A stretch of 9,646 bases of DNA from Yoonia sp. (GTDB lineage Bacteria > Pseudomonadota > Alphaproteobacteria > Rhodobacterales > Rhodobacteraceae): NCBI GenBank assembly GCA_020627605.1, contig JAHDGO010000052.1:1-9646 (forward strand). Reading direction: 5' to 3'. The notes under the pieces were generated by a model, which saw only the letters and a list, made by a program, of their open reading frames with translations, did not search any database and was not told the origin of the DNA. Below are positions 1 through 6,188 of this stretch, one piece after another; the stretch's first letter is position 1, and every line of letters starts with the position of its first letter. The translations under genes and the position numbers were made by a program.

Positions 1-54
1 GCTGCCCATAATCGCGATGGCCAGCGCCGGGGCCCCGGCGAATGACGGCTTCAT
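1..54 (-). CDS. Start of an unidentified gene, cut by the window edge
   Basis: The ATG at 54-52 overlaps the TGA of the upstream glycosyltransferase gene as ATGA, a typical sign of translational coupling on the minus strand. Eighteen codons are visible, reading MKPSFAGAPALAIAIMGS, open to the edge. One lysine followed by a hydrophobic, alanine-rich stretch fits a signal peptide or first membrane helix. No family can be named from this much. Co-transcription with a membrane-anchored glycosyltransferase suggests an envelope or glycolipid role, but that is inference only. Confidence 0.55.
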   Translation of the reverse strand, partial: MKPSFAGAPALAIAIMGS

Positions 55-1052
55 GCCTTGTGATCCGCTTTGCTGGTGGTTGGCTCTGGCTGGATGGTTT
101 CTGGCGCATTGCCTTGCGCCGCTTCCAGTGTGCGGACCCGGCGCAAGACCTGTTCCAGCAGTTTGCGGTTGGTGGCGATCGTCTCGCTCAGCAATGCGAG
201 GATGATCGTGATGTAGCCCGCCAAGAGGAAGACCCCGCCGAGCACAAGTGACTGCACGTTGCCATCGCCATTGCCCGCAAGAAACCGGATCAGAAAACGC
301 AAGACAGGGATCAGGCCGATCAGGATCATCACGCCGCCAAGCTTCATGAAGGCGTTCAGGGGCCGATACATGACATAGCTGCGGACAATCGTGCCCGCCT
401 GCTTGGTCACAAACGACCGCATCGATGTGAACAAGCGCGACGGTCTTTCCGTCTTGTTCGTCCTGATCACGACTGAGGTGATTTTCATCCCCTGCTGGCC
501 AGCATGGATCAGGGTTTCAGTGGTATAGCTGAAGCGCGTCATCACGTTGATGTTCAGCGCGGCCTCGCGTGTATAGGCGCGAAAGCCCGACACAGCGTCG
601 GAGATATCGACCCGCGCGAGATTGCTGACAACGGCGCTGCCCCACTTTTGCAGCAGCCGTTTCAGTGGCGAGAACGCCATATTTTTCGTGGGCTGCCTGT
701 CACCAAGGACGATATCGGCGCGCCGTTCCACCAAAGGTGCCACCAGATCGGCGATACATGCGCTGTCATATTGGTTGTCGCCATCGGTATTGACGATGAT
801 GTCGGCCCCCTGCGCCAGCGCGTGTTCGATCCCCTTTTGAAAGCTGTAGGCGAGACCGCGATTGAAACGGTTCTGCAGGATATGGGTCACCCCCAGTGCG
901 CGCGCAATTTCGACAGTGCGGTCGGTTGACCCATCGTCGATGATCTGGGTTTCGATGGTTGTGATTCCCGCAATCTGCCGGGGCACGGACGCCAGCACAG
1001 CCGCAAGATTTTCTTCTTCGTTCAAACAGGGAATTTGGACAATCAGTTTCAT
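51..1052 (-). CDS. Family 2 glycosyltransferase, DPM-like, with two C-terminal membrane helices
   Basis: Predicted inner-membrane GT-A glycosyltransferase of 333 residues, of the type that moves a sugar from a nucleotide donor to a polyprenyl phosphate or lipid-linked acceptor. The sequence shows the opening IPCLNEEENL (7-16), IIDDGSTD (37-44) and the metal/nucleotide-binding DGD (90-92) in NTDGDNQYD, then SDAVSGFRAY (151-160), typical of dolichyl-phosphate-mannose-synthase-like enzymes. Two hydrophobic segments follow at about 236-259 and 266-290, then a charged tail likely to form a short helix on the cytoplasmic face. The ATG at 1052 is chosen over an in-frame upstream codon at 1091 because the family begins directly with the beta strand KLIVQIPCLNE and a GAGAG-like ribosome site lies about 7 nt upstream. 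The stop is coupled to the next gene. Donor and acceptor cannot be read from the sequence. The membrane tail fits enzymes making polyprenyl-phosphate sugars for periplasmic transfer. Confidence 0.88.
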   Translation of the reverse strand: MKLIVQIPCLNEEENLAAVLASVPRQIAGITTIETQIIDDGSTDRTVEIARALGVTHILQNRFNRGLAYSFQKGIEHALAQGADIIVNTDGDNQYDSACIADLVAPLVERRADIVLGDRQPTKNMAFSPLKRLLQKWGSAVVSNLARVDISDAVSGFRAYTREAALNINVMTRFSYTTETLIHAGQQGMKITSVVIRTNKTERPSRLFTSMRSFVTKQAGTIVRSYVMYRPLNAFMKLGGVMILIGLIPVLRFLIRFLAGNGDGNVQSLVLGGVFLLAGYITIILALLSETIATNRKLLEQVLRRVRTLEAAQGNAPETIQPEPTTSKADHKA

Positions 1053-1254
1053 GCAGGGCTCTCTGGCTGGCCCGGAATAGAACGGCCACATTTGTAGGGC
1101 TGAAGCTGCGCCATATCACTGCGCGCATCAAGCCTGCCAGCCATTGCCAGTACCGCATTGTGCCACATGTGCCGCATATCGGGCCGAGCGCCGACGTGCA
1201 GCAAAGGCGCACCACTGCAAAAATTATTCCTTTAGACAGGTTCCGTTAAGATTG

Positions 1255-1269
1255 GGTTTATCCTAAACC
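1255..1269. promoter_or_regulatory. Inverted repeat upstream of the lipoprotein gene
   Basis: GGTTTA-TCC-TAAACC is a perfect 6-bp inverted repeat with a 3-bp centre, 53 bp before the lipoprotein start, in an AT-richer stretch (about 1218-1270) between two divergent genes. Position and symmetry would suit an operator overlapping a promoter. I could not find convincing -35/-10 boxes around it, and an arm this short can arise by chance. Confidence 0.25.
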
Positions 1270-1321
1270 GGTCCCGAGTGAGCCGTTTTTTAGCGGCATG
1301 TGTTGCAGAGAAGAGTTTGAT

Positions 1322-2188
1322 ATGTCTGAGTTTTATCCGATCCGCCTGCGTCGGCTAGCCGCGCCGCTGTGTCTTGTTGTGGTTGCCGCTTGCAGCGAAA
1401 GCGGCGATCCGGCGACGATTGATACCAATGGCCTGCCCTTCGGTGCATCTGGCCAGTCCTTGGAAGATGTCGCTGGCGTCACCATGAGCCTGCGGGCCGG
1501 CGGATATACCGCTGGTGGGTCGTCCAGTATCGTTTCGGCGCAGACAATTCGCATTGATGCGGGGTCGCTGATTGCCGGTGCTGGGGCAACAGCGCTAAGC
1601 GGTGAGGTCGAGATTGGTGGCGAGACCATCATCATCACCGATGGCGCAGGCGTGACAAGTGACGGGCGCGAAGTGCAGTTGATTTATGATCCGTCGGCGT
1701 CAGGCACTTATGCTGGTGCGCTGGATATCGCAATCTTTGAAGCCTCTGAAATTGTTCAGGAAAGCGCATTGGTGTTCGGCTTCGAAACCGATCCGGACGT
1801 GATTGCAGCCCGCACCACCGGCACACTGACCTACGATGGTGAGTTCTTTGCAAGCGGTGATCTAGGCGGTGATCTTGCAATCTTCGAAGGCGACATGACA
1901 CTTGTTGCCGATTTCTCGGGTGCTGGCACGGTCAGCGGTGAATTCGCTGGGGAGCTTCAAGGCTTTGATCGCATTACGTTGGACATTGACCCATCCGCGA
2001 TCACTGGGAACGATTTCAGCGGCACAACTGCATGTCGCGCCCTGTGTACCGGCGGCGGTGAGATCAGCGGCACATTCTATGGCCCTGATGCCGAAGAGGT
2101 TGGCGGCGTCCTGATCTTTGATCTGCAGGCTGCGACAGACACATACCTGGGTGCAGGAACATTTGTTCTGACCGATCCGATCCCCTGA
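1322..2188 (+). CDS. TbpB-like barrel-domain lipoprotein, probably surface exposed
   Basis: Predicted lipoprotein of 288 residues. A basic N-terminus (RLRR, 8-11) leads into a hydrophobic core and the lipobox VVAAC, with lipidated Cys24. Residues +2 and +3 are Ser-Glu, so there is no Asp inner-membrane retention signal and outer-membrane sorting is expected. The rest is rich in Gly, Thr and alternating hydrophobics, as in small beta-barrels. Near the C-terminus GTFYGPDAEEVGGVL (250-264) closely resembles the barrel signature of transferrin-binding protein B and related surface lipoproteins. Two cysteines at 238 and 242 could form a disulfide. The ATG at 1322 is preferred to one at 1298 because AGAAGAG lies about 6 nt upstream and the signal peptide is then of normal length. 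Members of this group are often called transferrin-binding-protein-like in Rhodobacterales, but binding of iron carriers is not established here. It is transcribed away from the EPS genes and stands alone. Confidence 0.8.
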   Translation: MSEFYPIRLRRLAAPLCLVVVAACSESGDPATIDTNGLPFGASGQSLEDVAGVTMSLRAGGYTAGGSSSIVSAQTIRIDAGSLIAGAGATALSGEVEIGGETIIITDGAGVTSDGREVQLIYDPSASGTYAGALDIAIFEASEIVQESALVFGFETDPDVIAARTTGTLTYDGEFFASGDLGGDLAIFEGDMTLVADFSGAGTVSGEFAGELQGFDRITLDIDPSAITGNDFSGTTACRALCTGGGEISGTFYGPDAEEVGGVLIFDLQAATDTYLGAGTFVLTDPIP

Positions 2189-2276
2189 TTTCAGCGGGCC
2201 AAAGTCGTCTTGATCACGGGCGTGTGGCGCGTGCCGCGCGCCCGGATTTGCATTAGCATACACCGCGCAACAGAAA

Positions 2277-2295
2277 GGGCGCCCCTAGGGCGCCT
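2277..2295 (-). terminator. GC-rich hairpin terminator of the small membrane protein gene
   Basis: GGCGCCC-CTA-GGGCGCC forms a 7-bp all-GC stem with a 3-nt loop (2278-2294). Read on the minus strand it lies about 46 nt after the stop of the 68-residue gene and is followed by CTTTCTGTTG, a broken T-tract. On the plus strand, where it lies about 90 nt after the lipoprotein stop, no T-run follows, so termination is expected mainly for the minus-strand gene, although it may slow both converging transcripts. Confidence 0.6.
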
Positions 2296-2340
2296 GTCAG
2301 CAACGAGAGAGAGTGTTTACGCGGTTCGCAGTTGCGTTGA

Positions 2341-2547
2341 TCAGTACCAGCTTTGCTGTGTCGCGCTGTGCTTGGCATTATTGGTCCGCTGCGGCAACAA
2401 CGCCCAGATGCCCCCAAGCACCGCACCAATCAGGCCACCAACGACGTAGGCACCGAATGCTGCCAAAATGCCCGCCCCAGCCATCAGGGATGCGACGGCT
2501 GCAATGATGCCGCAAGCAAAACCGAGTGCCAGATACATGATGAGCAT
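2341..2547 (-). CDS. Small two-helix membrane protein, unknown function
   Basis: Protein of 68 residues with two predicted membrane segments at about 3-25 and 28-52, rich in Gly and Ala with GxxxG-like spacing (GGLIGAVLGG, 37-46) that favours tight helix packing, then a polar tail. It would be an inner-membrane protein, perhaps oligomeric. The ATG at 2547 is chosen because AGGAG lies 6 nt upstream. The reading frame is open further up, but that extension is rich in Met/Cys and has no ribosome site. I do not recognise the family. It is a single gene flanked by a terminator on one side and a long gene-free stretch on the other, and no function should be assigned. Confidence 0.68.
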   Translation of the reverse strand: MLIMYLALGFACGIIAAVASLMAGAGILAAFGAYVVGGLIGAVLGGIWALLPQRTNNAKHSATQQSWY

Positions 2548-2798
2548 TAACGTCTCCTGACGATCCGAATTTCTATACATGCACATTTCCATGCACACAG
2601 GTTTGCACCCAACTTAGGCGAAACTTTGTTCACTCTCTGACCAGCATGCATCCTTTGGATTAACGACCAATTAATTTATACATTCGCCCAATACACGCAG
2701 GAAGATAGTTGCAATTTAGCCTACGACAAGCCCCCCACAGTGGCAGAGGAATTCGAAAGCCCCTGTAAACGCGGCAGAACTTTGCGCAGATACCTGTT

Positions 2799-2823
2799 CA
2801 ATCGGGGTGATTCTGGCCGATTG
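2799..2823. repeat. Inverted repeat CAATCGG/CCGATTG
   Basis: Perfect 7-bp arms (2799-2805 and 2817-2823) separated by 11 bp. No T-tract follows on either strand, so a simple intrinsic terminator is unlikely. It could be a protein-binding site or an mRNA 3'-end stem for the beta-barrel transcript, or it may be chance. Confidence 0.25.
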
Positions 2824-2901
2824 TTGCCGAAAACTTATGCCGCGACGCAGCATCTGACACAACTCTGGCGATTCAGGTGGAAATGATCGATTCGCAGACT
2901 A

Positions 2902-2922
2902 ATCCTCAGTCGTCTTGAGGAT
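2902..2922 (-). terminator. Hairpin just after the beta-barrel gene
   Basis: ATCCTCA and TGAGGAT form a perfect 7-bp stem with a 7-nt loop, starting about 9 nt after the stop of the minus-strand outer-membrane protein gene. Its position at the end of the cassette suggests a 3' transcript boundary or stabilising stem. It lacks a downstream T-run (the next bases read TAGTCTGCG), so factor-independent termination is uncertain. Confidence 0.35.
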
Positions 2923-2931
2923 CACCGATGC

Positions 2932-4164
2932 TCAAGGCCGCCAGGAGAAGACCCGATCGAGGGCCAGGAAAACTGTCGTGGCTTGGCTGACCTCGCCATC
3001 TTCTTCGCGGACATCGCGGCGTGCACCGACGTTCAGATCCCAGACAGGGGTCAGTTCAATCGCATAGGCGGCCGACAGCCCGCCTGTCGCAAGTGTACTG
3101 CCATCCTCGTATGATTCGACCTGACCGACGTCCAGCGCAAAGCGCAGTTCGCTGACATCGTTCAACTCTTGCAGGTAAGCTGCCTGTAGCACCGTGTCGC
3201 GATCTGTTCCGCCTGCTTCAACAAGGCTGGAAAACGACAGACCGATTTCCCCCGCTGGCAGCGGCATCAGATAATCAAGCTCTGCAAGGGCGCGCAGATC
3301 GCCAAACTCGTCCTCGGTCACGCCGATGGTGCCGTCAAAGGTACCGTTCGGCACCTCAAACGTGCGATCAATCGCAGCCAGCCAAAAAGTCTCACCCTCT
3401 TCGTCGCGGGCGCCGGTGATACGTCCGGTCAACGCGCCGCGCGGCCGCTCCAGAGTGATTGCGCCGGTCAGGGCGGCGGTTTCCTCTGGATCCGCGCCTT
3501 CATCCTCGGTCTGGGTATAGCTGAGGGTCAGCGTGCCTGTTGTGACCTCGTTCAGGGTCAGACGCGTCCCGGCGCTAAAGACAGCGGTGTCGGTTTCAAT
3601 CAGGTCAGGGCTGGCTTCATCATAGCGTTCGCCTTCCCAACGCAGGCCCAGCACATAGCCTACGGGCGCGGTCAGCCCCCATTCCAGCCCGGCCTCGACC
3701 ACGGTTGTGCTGCGAATGCCGGTGCCTGTCAGGTCGTCGATGTCATCGGGAAGAACCAGTACCCCTTCATCATCAAGAAAGTCGCCAACATCGCGCAGGA
3801 AGGCGATGTCGCTCCGCGTCGTGCTGACGGCAACATCCAGCATCGCATCAGCACTTTCGCGGGTATACGCGAGAGTCAGTGACGTGTCGTCGACGACAGT
3901 CTCGCCATCTGACACGCGAACATCGGTGTCGACATCAAAGGAAAGACGCTGCGTGCGGGTTTCGGTGACCGCACCAAAGTTCAGGCCAGTGACCGCCTCA
4001 AAACCGGATTCAGCCTCTTCGGTGGCCAGATCAAAATCATCACTGGTTTCAAATCGCTGTTCGACAGCGAACCGGAAGAATACGCCGCCTGGCTCTGCTT
4101 CCTGTGCGCTGACGCCCACGGGCAACAGGCCAACCGAAATCGCGACAGGCCAAAACTGCTTCAT
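2932..4164 (-). CDS. Outer-membrane beta-barrel protein of the EPS export cassette
   Basis: Protein of 410 residues with a signal peptide (cleavage expected after VSA, residue 20, before QEAEP). Nearly all the mature part consists of amphipathic 8-12-residue strands joined by acidic loops rich in Asp, Glu, Gly and Thr, for example LSFDVDTDVRVSD, TLTLSYTQTED and TVFLALDRVFSW. By eye there are enough for roughly 16-18 strands. The last strand ends in aromatic residues just before the C-terminus, as in proteins inserted by the BAM complex. I take it to be a BBP2-like porin-type barrel. It starts 37 nt after the stop of the short export protein, on the same strand, so the two are almost certainly co-transcribed. 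A GGGGG/GAAAG purine stretch precedes the ATG. The likely role is to form or complete the outer-membrane channel for the polysaccharide. A structural or adhesive barrel remains possible, as there is no diagnostic motif. Confidence 0.78.
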   Translation of the reverse strand: MKQFWPVAISVGLLPVGVSAQEAEPGGVFFRFAVEQRFETSDDFDLATEEAESGFEAVTGLNFGAVTETRTQRLSFDVDTDVRVSDGETVVDDTSLTLAYTRESADAMLDVAVSTTRSDIAFLRDVGDFLDDEGVLVLPDDIDDLTGTGIRSTTVVEAGLEWGLTAPVGYVLGLRWEGERYDEASPDLIETDTAVFSAGTRLTLNEVTTGTLTLSYTQTEDEGADPEETAALTGAITLERPRGALTGRITGARDEEGETFWLAAIDRTFEVPNGTFDGTIGVTEDEFGDLRALAELDYLMPLPAGEIGLSFSSLVEAGGTDRDTVLQAAYLQELNDVSELRFALDVGQVESYEDGSTLATGGLSAAYAIELTPVWDLNVGARRDVREEDGEVSQATTVFLALDRVFSWRP

Positions 4165-4201
4165 CTTTCTATCCCCCCTGTGACACCTGTTCAGGCGTCA
4201 C

Positions 4202-4789
4202 TCATTCGAAGAGCTTGCGCTGTGGAACAACGATCACATCGCCTTCGTGCATCCGCACGCCACCGTTCGAGCTATTCCCGTTGAGGATATCATGATAGTT
4301 GATTTGGTAAATCACCGAACCACGACGCAGCTGAAGACGCTTGGTTGCCGCGAAGTTGGTGAAACCACCGAACTGGCCAATGGCCTGCATCAGTGTTGTT
4401 CCCGGCTCAAGCTCAACACGGCCAACGTTCGTTGCCTCACCCACAACAAAGATCGCAACAACCGGATCTTCGGCGTCTTCGTCTTCAGGCGCCAGTGCAG
4501 TGATATCAACAAAGACACTGGGCGGGTTGATGAAGTTGTCGGCCAGACGCGCAGAGAGTGTCGCCTGAATTTGTTCAATCGTGCGGCCACTGACACGGAA
4601 GGCCCCGGCGCTTGGCACCGAAATCCGACCATCCGGCGAGACGAGCACCGTACGGTTCAGCGTCGAATCCTCGATGACCTCAATACGCAGCGTGTCACCC
4701 GGCTGGACCCGATAGCTTTGCGCATCGGCCGCAGTGGAAATGAAAGTCAGGGCAATCAATGCCCCCAACAGTGAAAACAACCTAGACAT
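4202..4789 (-). CDS. Short Wza/OPX-type polysaccharide export protein
   Basis: Protein of 195 residues for carrying polysaccharide through the periplasm to the outer membrane. It has a signal peptide (about 1-23, cleavage after ADA), then a PES (Poly_export) domain at about 25-98 with YRVQPGDTLRIEV (26-38) and SPDGRISVPSAG (51-62), an acidic linker (PEDEDAEDP, 101-109), and one SLBB domain at about 111-165 with GEATNVGRVELEPGTTLMQAI. It closes with EGDVIVVPQ (182-190), the usual final strand. Compared with E. coli Wza (about 380 residues) it lacks the lipobox cysteine, the second SLBB domain and the C-terminal amphipathic helix that crosses the outer membrane. The start is supported by AAGGGG five nt upstream of the ATG. 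It sits between the sugar transferase and the barrel gene on the same strand. Since it has no membrane anchor of its own, a partner in the outer membrane is expected, and the adjacent barrel is the natural candidate. Confidence 0.92.
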   Translation of the reverse strand: MSRLFSLLGALIALTFISTAADAQSYRVQPGDTLRIEVIEDSTLNRTVLVSPDGRISVPSAGAFRVSGRTIEQIQATLSARLADNFINPPSVFVDITALAPEDEDAEDPVVAIFVVGEATNVGRVELEPGTTLMQAIGQFGGFTNFAATKRLQLRRGSVIYQINYHDILNGNSSNGGVRMHEGDVIVVPQRKLFE

Positions 4790-4923
4790 GGCAGCCCCTT
4801 AATTATCTGCAGTCTGGCAAGTCACCTCGCTTACCGTCCCGACATTTACTAACAAAGAATGATTGATGCTCATATGCCTTGCAATGCAGTTTACGCGGCA
4901 GTGTGGCATTAATCATATGGTAG

Positions 4924-4958
4924 GCCCGCGCAACACACTTAAATGGCGTAGCGCGGGC
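4924..4958 (-). promoter_or_regulatory. Stable GC stem between the sugar transferase and export genes
   Basis: GCCCGCGC (4924-4931) pairs perfectly with GCGCGGGC (4951-4958) around a 19-nt loop. It lies in the 221-bp gap between two same-strand genes, about 53 nt after the stop of the sugar transferase. On the minus strand the stem is followed by CTACCATATG, without a T-tract. It may act as an attenuator, an mRNA-stabilising stem or a partial terminator that sets different levels of the two products. Confidence 0.4.
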
Positions 4959-5010
4959 GCAAAGATCAGCTTCTGGGCGTTCTGGTGACAGGCACCCAGT
5001 GTCTGCGTCT

Positions 5011-5688
5011 TTAGTAACCTGTACCTTTGACGACAACGCGGCAGGTTGCCAGCAGCAACTTCACGTCGTTCCCGAATGACAGGTTGGACACATAATCAGA
5101 GTCAAAGCGCGCGCGATCAGCAAAGGTCGACTGGTTCCGCTCGGAGACCTGCCAGGTGCCGGTGATGCCGGGGCGCTGGGAATAATAGGCGCGACCGGGA
5201 TACATATCGACTTGCTCTGGCAGCATCGGGCGTGGGCCGACAAGGCTCATATCGCCGATCAGGACGTTCCACAGCTGTGGCAGCTCATCCAGGGATGACT
5301 TGCGCAGCAGCGCGCCAACCTTGGTGATCCGGGGATCATGCTTCAGCTTCTGGGTCAGCGCCCATTCGTTCGCAGCGTCCTGATTGCTGTTGAGATAATC
5401 CTGCAGCATCGCATCTGCATCAACCACCATCGTGCGCAGTTTCCACATCCGGTAGACGCGGCCACCACGGCCGACGCGCTGCTGGCTGTAGAACGGGCTG
5501 TTCCCATCACGCGACACCACAAAGGCCAGAATTGCCACCAGCGGTGCGATAAAGGGAAGGGCCAGAAGCACGCAAACAAAATCAAACGCGCGCTTCAGTC
5601 CGGTTTCATAAGGTCCCACGTCTGGCAATGACGGCGTGATTGGCCGTGATTTAACGTGGTCGGTCGTGTCTGAAAAATTCGTCGCCAT
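5011..5688 (-). CDS. exoY: ExoY-like undecaprenyl-phosphate sugar phosphotransferase
   Basis: Membrane enzyme of 225 residues that moves a hexose-1-phosphate (galactose or glucose in studied relatives) from a UDP-sugar to undecaprenyl phosphate, the first step in building an EPS repeat unit. Length and layout match rhizobial ExoY: a short cytoplasmic start, KRAFDF (32-37), one hydrophobic segment (about 36-58), [11 protein letters not shown] (66-76), WKLRTM (82-87), and the long catalytic block [13 protein letters not shown] (118-130) and [22 protein letters not shown] (133-154), with the key Asp134-Glu135 pair. [13 protein letters not shown] (173-185) completes the family signature. It lacks the N-terminal four-helix and CoA-binding-like region of WbaP/WcaJ forms, so it is the minimal type. 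It is first in the leftward cassette and transcribed divergently from manC. The ATG at 5688 has only a weak GGAC upstream. The sugar used cannot be read from the sequence. Confidence 0.93.
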   Translation of the reverse strand: MATNFSDTTDHVKSRPITPSLPDVGPYETGLKRAFDFVCVLLALPFIAPLVAILAFVVSRDGNSPFYSQQRVGRGGRVYRMWKLRTMVVDADAMLQDYLNSNQDAANEWALTQKLKHDPRITKVGALLRKSSLDELPQLWNVLIGDMSLVGPRPMLPEQVDMYPGRAYYSQRPGITGTWQVSERNQSTFADRARFDSDYVSNLSFGNDVKLLLATCRVVVKGTGY

Positions 5689-5804
5689 TTAAACGTCCAC
5701 ACTTTCACTTAACCTGTGCCGGTTATTGCCAGCACCAACTCGTTTCCGCATCAAACTGATGCCACTCAAAACTCACTCAACTTCGGTCGGTCTCTAAACT
5801 GTCG

Positions 5805-5816
5805 ACATAATTATGT
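5805..5816. promoter_or_regulatory. 12-bp perfect palindrome ACATAATTATGT
   Basis: ACATAATTATGT is a perfect palindrome about 117 bp upstream of the sugar transferase ATG, in an AT-rich patch. It could be an operator for a dimeric regulator. The CATAAT inside it, read on the minus strand, could also serve as a -10 box, though no good -35 lies at the right distance. Confidence 0.35.
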
Positions 5817-5903
5817 GAACAGATATTAACAGTCCTTAAGCCACAAAAACAGCAGACTTTGCAAGAAATCGGGCACTCTCGTCTTCTATGAACATAAGAT
5901 GAA

Positions 5904-5921
5904 CCTTCATTGCCTTCATTG
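5904..5921. repeat. Tandem 9-bp direct repeat CCTTCATTG
   Basis: Two exact, adjoining copies of CCTTCATTG. The 9-bp spacing differs from the 11-bp period of PhoB boxes. It may be a tandem binding site or a small duplication. Confidence 0.4.
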
Positions 5922-5987
5922 TCTCCAATCTGGAACCAGTCTGCCTCAAAAGTGGAAGTTCCATAAGTCAGTGATTCCTTACTTTGT

Positions 5988-6002
5988 GGTCAAATTGTGA
6001 CC
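5988..6002. promoter_or_regulatory. Inverted repeat GGTCA-N5-TGACC
   Basis: GGTCAAATTGTGACC has perfect 5-bp arms with an AT-rich 5-bp centre, about 80 bp upstream of the possible manC promoter. This shape is common for operators of dimeric helix-turn-helix regulators. The regulator cannot be named from the sequence. Confidence 0.4.
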
Positions 6003-6083
6003 TGACTGTGAAACTTTGCCCTTCTTCTGCCTTATCGATTCGATTTGTCATAAATCAGGGCGACTGGTTGCTTTGATTAGGCT

Positions 6084-6112
6084 TTGCAGCCAAAACCCAC
6101 TTTAGCCATGAT
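6084..6112 (+). promoter_or_regulatory. manC: Possible sigma-70 promoter of manC
   Basis: TTGCAG, 17 bp, then CATGAT. The spacing is ideal and the -35 keeps the TTG that alphaproteobacterial promoters favour, but the two boxes match consensus at only 3 and 4 of 6 positions. It would give a leader of about 70 nt before the GTG start. Confidence 0.35.
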
Positions 6113-6142
6113 AGCGTCAATTAATGTGTCTAAAGGCACAAT

Positions 6143-6164
6143 GCAGGGGGAATTTTTGCCCTGC
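6143..6164 (+). promoter_or_regulatory. Hairpin in the manC leader
   Basis: GCAGGG and CCCTGC form a perfect 6-bp stem around a 10-nt loop (GGAATTTTTG), ending about 11 nt before the AGGAG ribosome site at 6176-6180. It could affect access of ribosomes or be bound by a protein. No T-run follows, so it is not a terminator, and it matches no riboswitch class I know. Confidence 0.35.
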
Positions 6165-6188
6165 CGCACCATAGTAGGAGTAATCGTT

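Larger units (their letters stand above)
2548..2931. other. Gene-free stretch between the small membrane protein and the EPS cassette
   Basis: No convincing coding region was found in these 384 bases. The left half, about 2620-2700, is AT-rich and should hold the promoter of the minus-strand small protein gene, but no clear -35/-10 pair was seen. The right half lies downstream of the beta-barrel gene and holds two hairpins, listed separately. A small RNA is possible but not supported by any recognisable structure. Confidence 0.5.
5689..6188. promoter_or_regulatory. Divergent control region between the export cassette and manC
   Basis: About 500 bp without a convincing gene, AT-richer than the flanking genes, between the minus-strand sugar transferase and plus-strand manC. 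It must hold promoters in both directions. It contains a 12-bp palindrome (5805-5816), a tandem 9-bp repeat (5904-5921), a GGTCA-N5-TGACC inverted repeat (5988-6002), a possible promoter (6084-6112) and a leader hairpin (6143-6164). The length and number of elements suggest control by more than one regulator. No known regulator site could be identified by name. Confidence 0.6.

Noticed and set aside
504..929. Plus-strand open frame of 141 codons inside the family 2 glycosyltransferase
   Set aside because: It is antisense to a gene with clear family motifs, has no ribosome site and reads as low-quality mirrored codons.
1298..1321. Earlier ATG for the lipoprotein
   Set aside because: There is no ribosome site in front of it, and it would put MCCREEFD ahead of a signal peptide that is already complete.
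4247..4774. Plus-strand open frame of 175 codons opposite the export protein gene
   Set aside because: It is antisense to a secure OPX gene, with no family motif and no ribosome site.
4803..5036. Minus-strand frame of 77 codons in the gap between the sugar transferase and export genes
   Set aside because: It overlaps the end of the sugar transferase gene, is rich in Cys and His, lacks a ribosome site and contains the GC stem. It looks like chance.
5932..5962. GGAAC...GTT resembling an alphaproteobacterial general-stress (EcfG) promoter
   Set aside because: The spacing between the two elements is 21 bp, too long for that promoter class (about 16-19 bp).
6084..6188. N-terminal extension of ManC by 35 codons
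   Set aside because: The extension has no ribosome site and overlaps the possible promoter and the leader hairpin. Family members start just before the [11 protein letters not shown] block, and GTG 6189 has AGGAG at good spacing.
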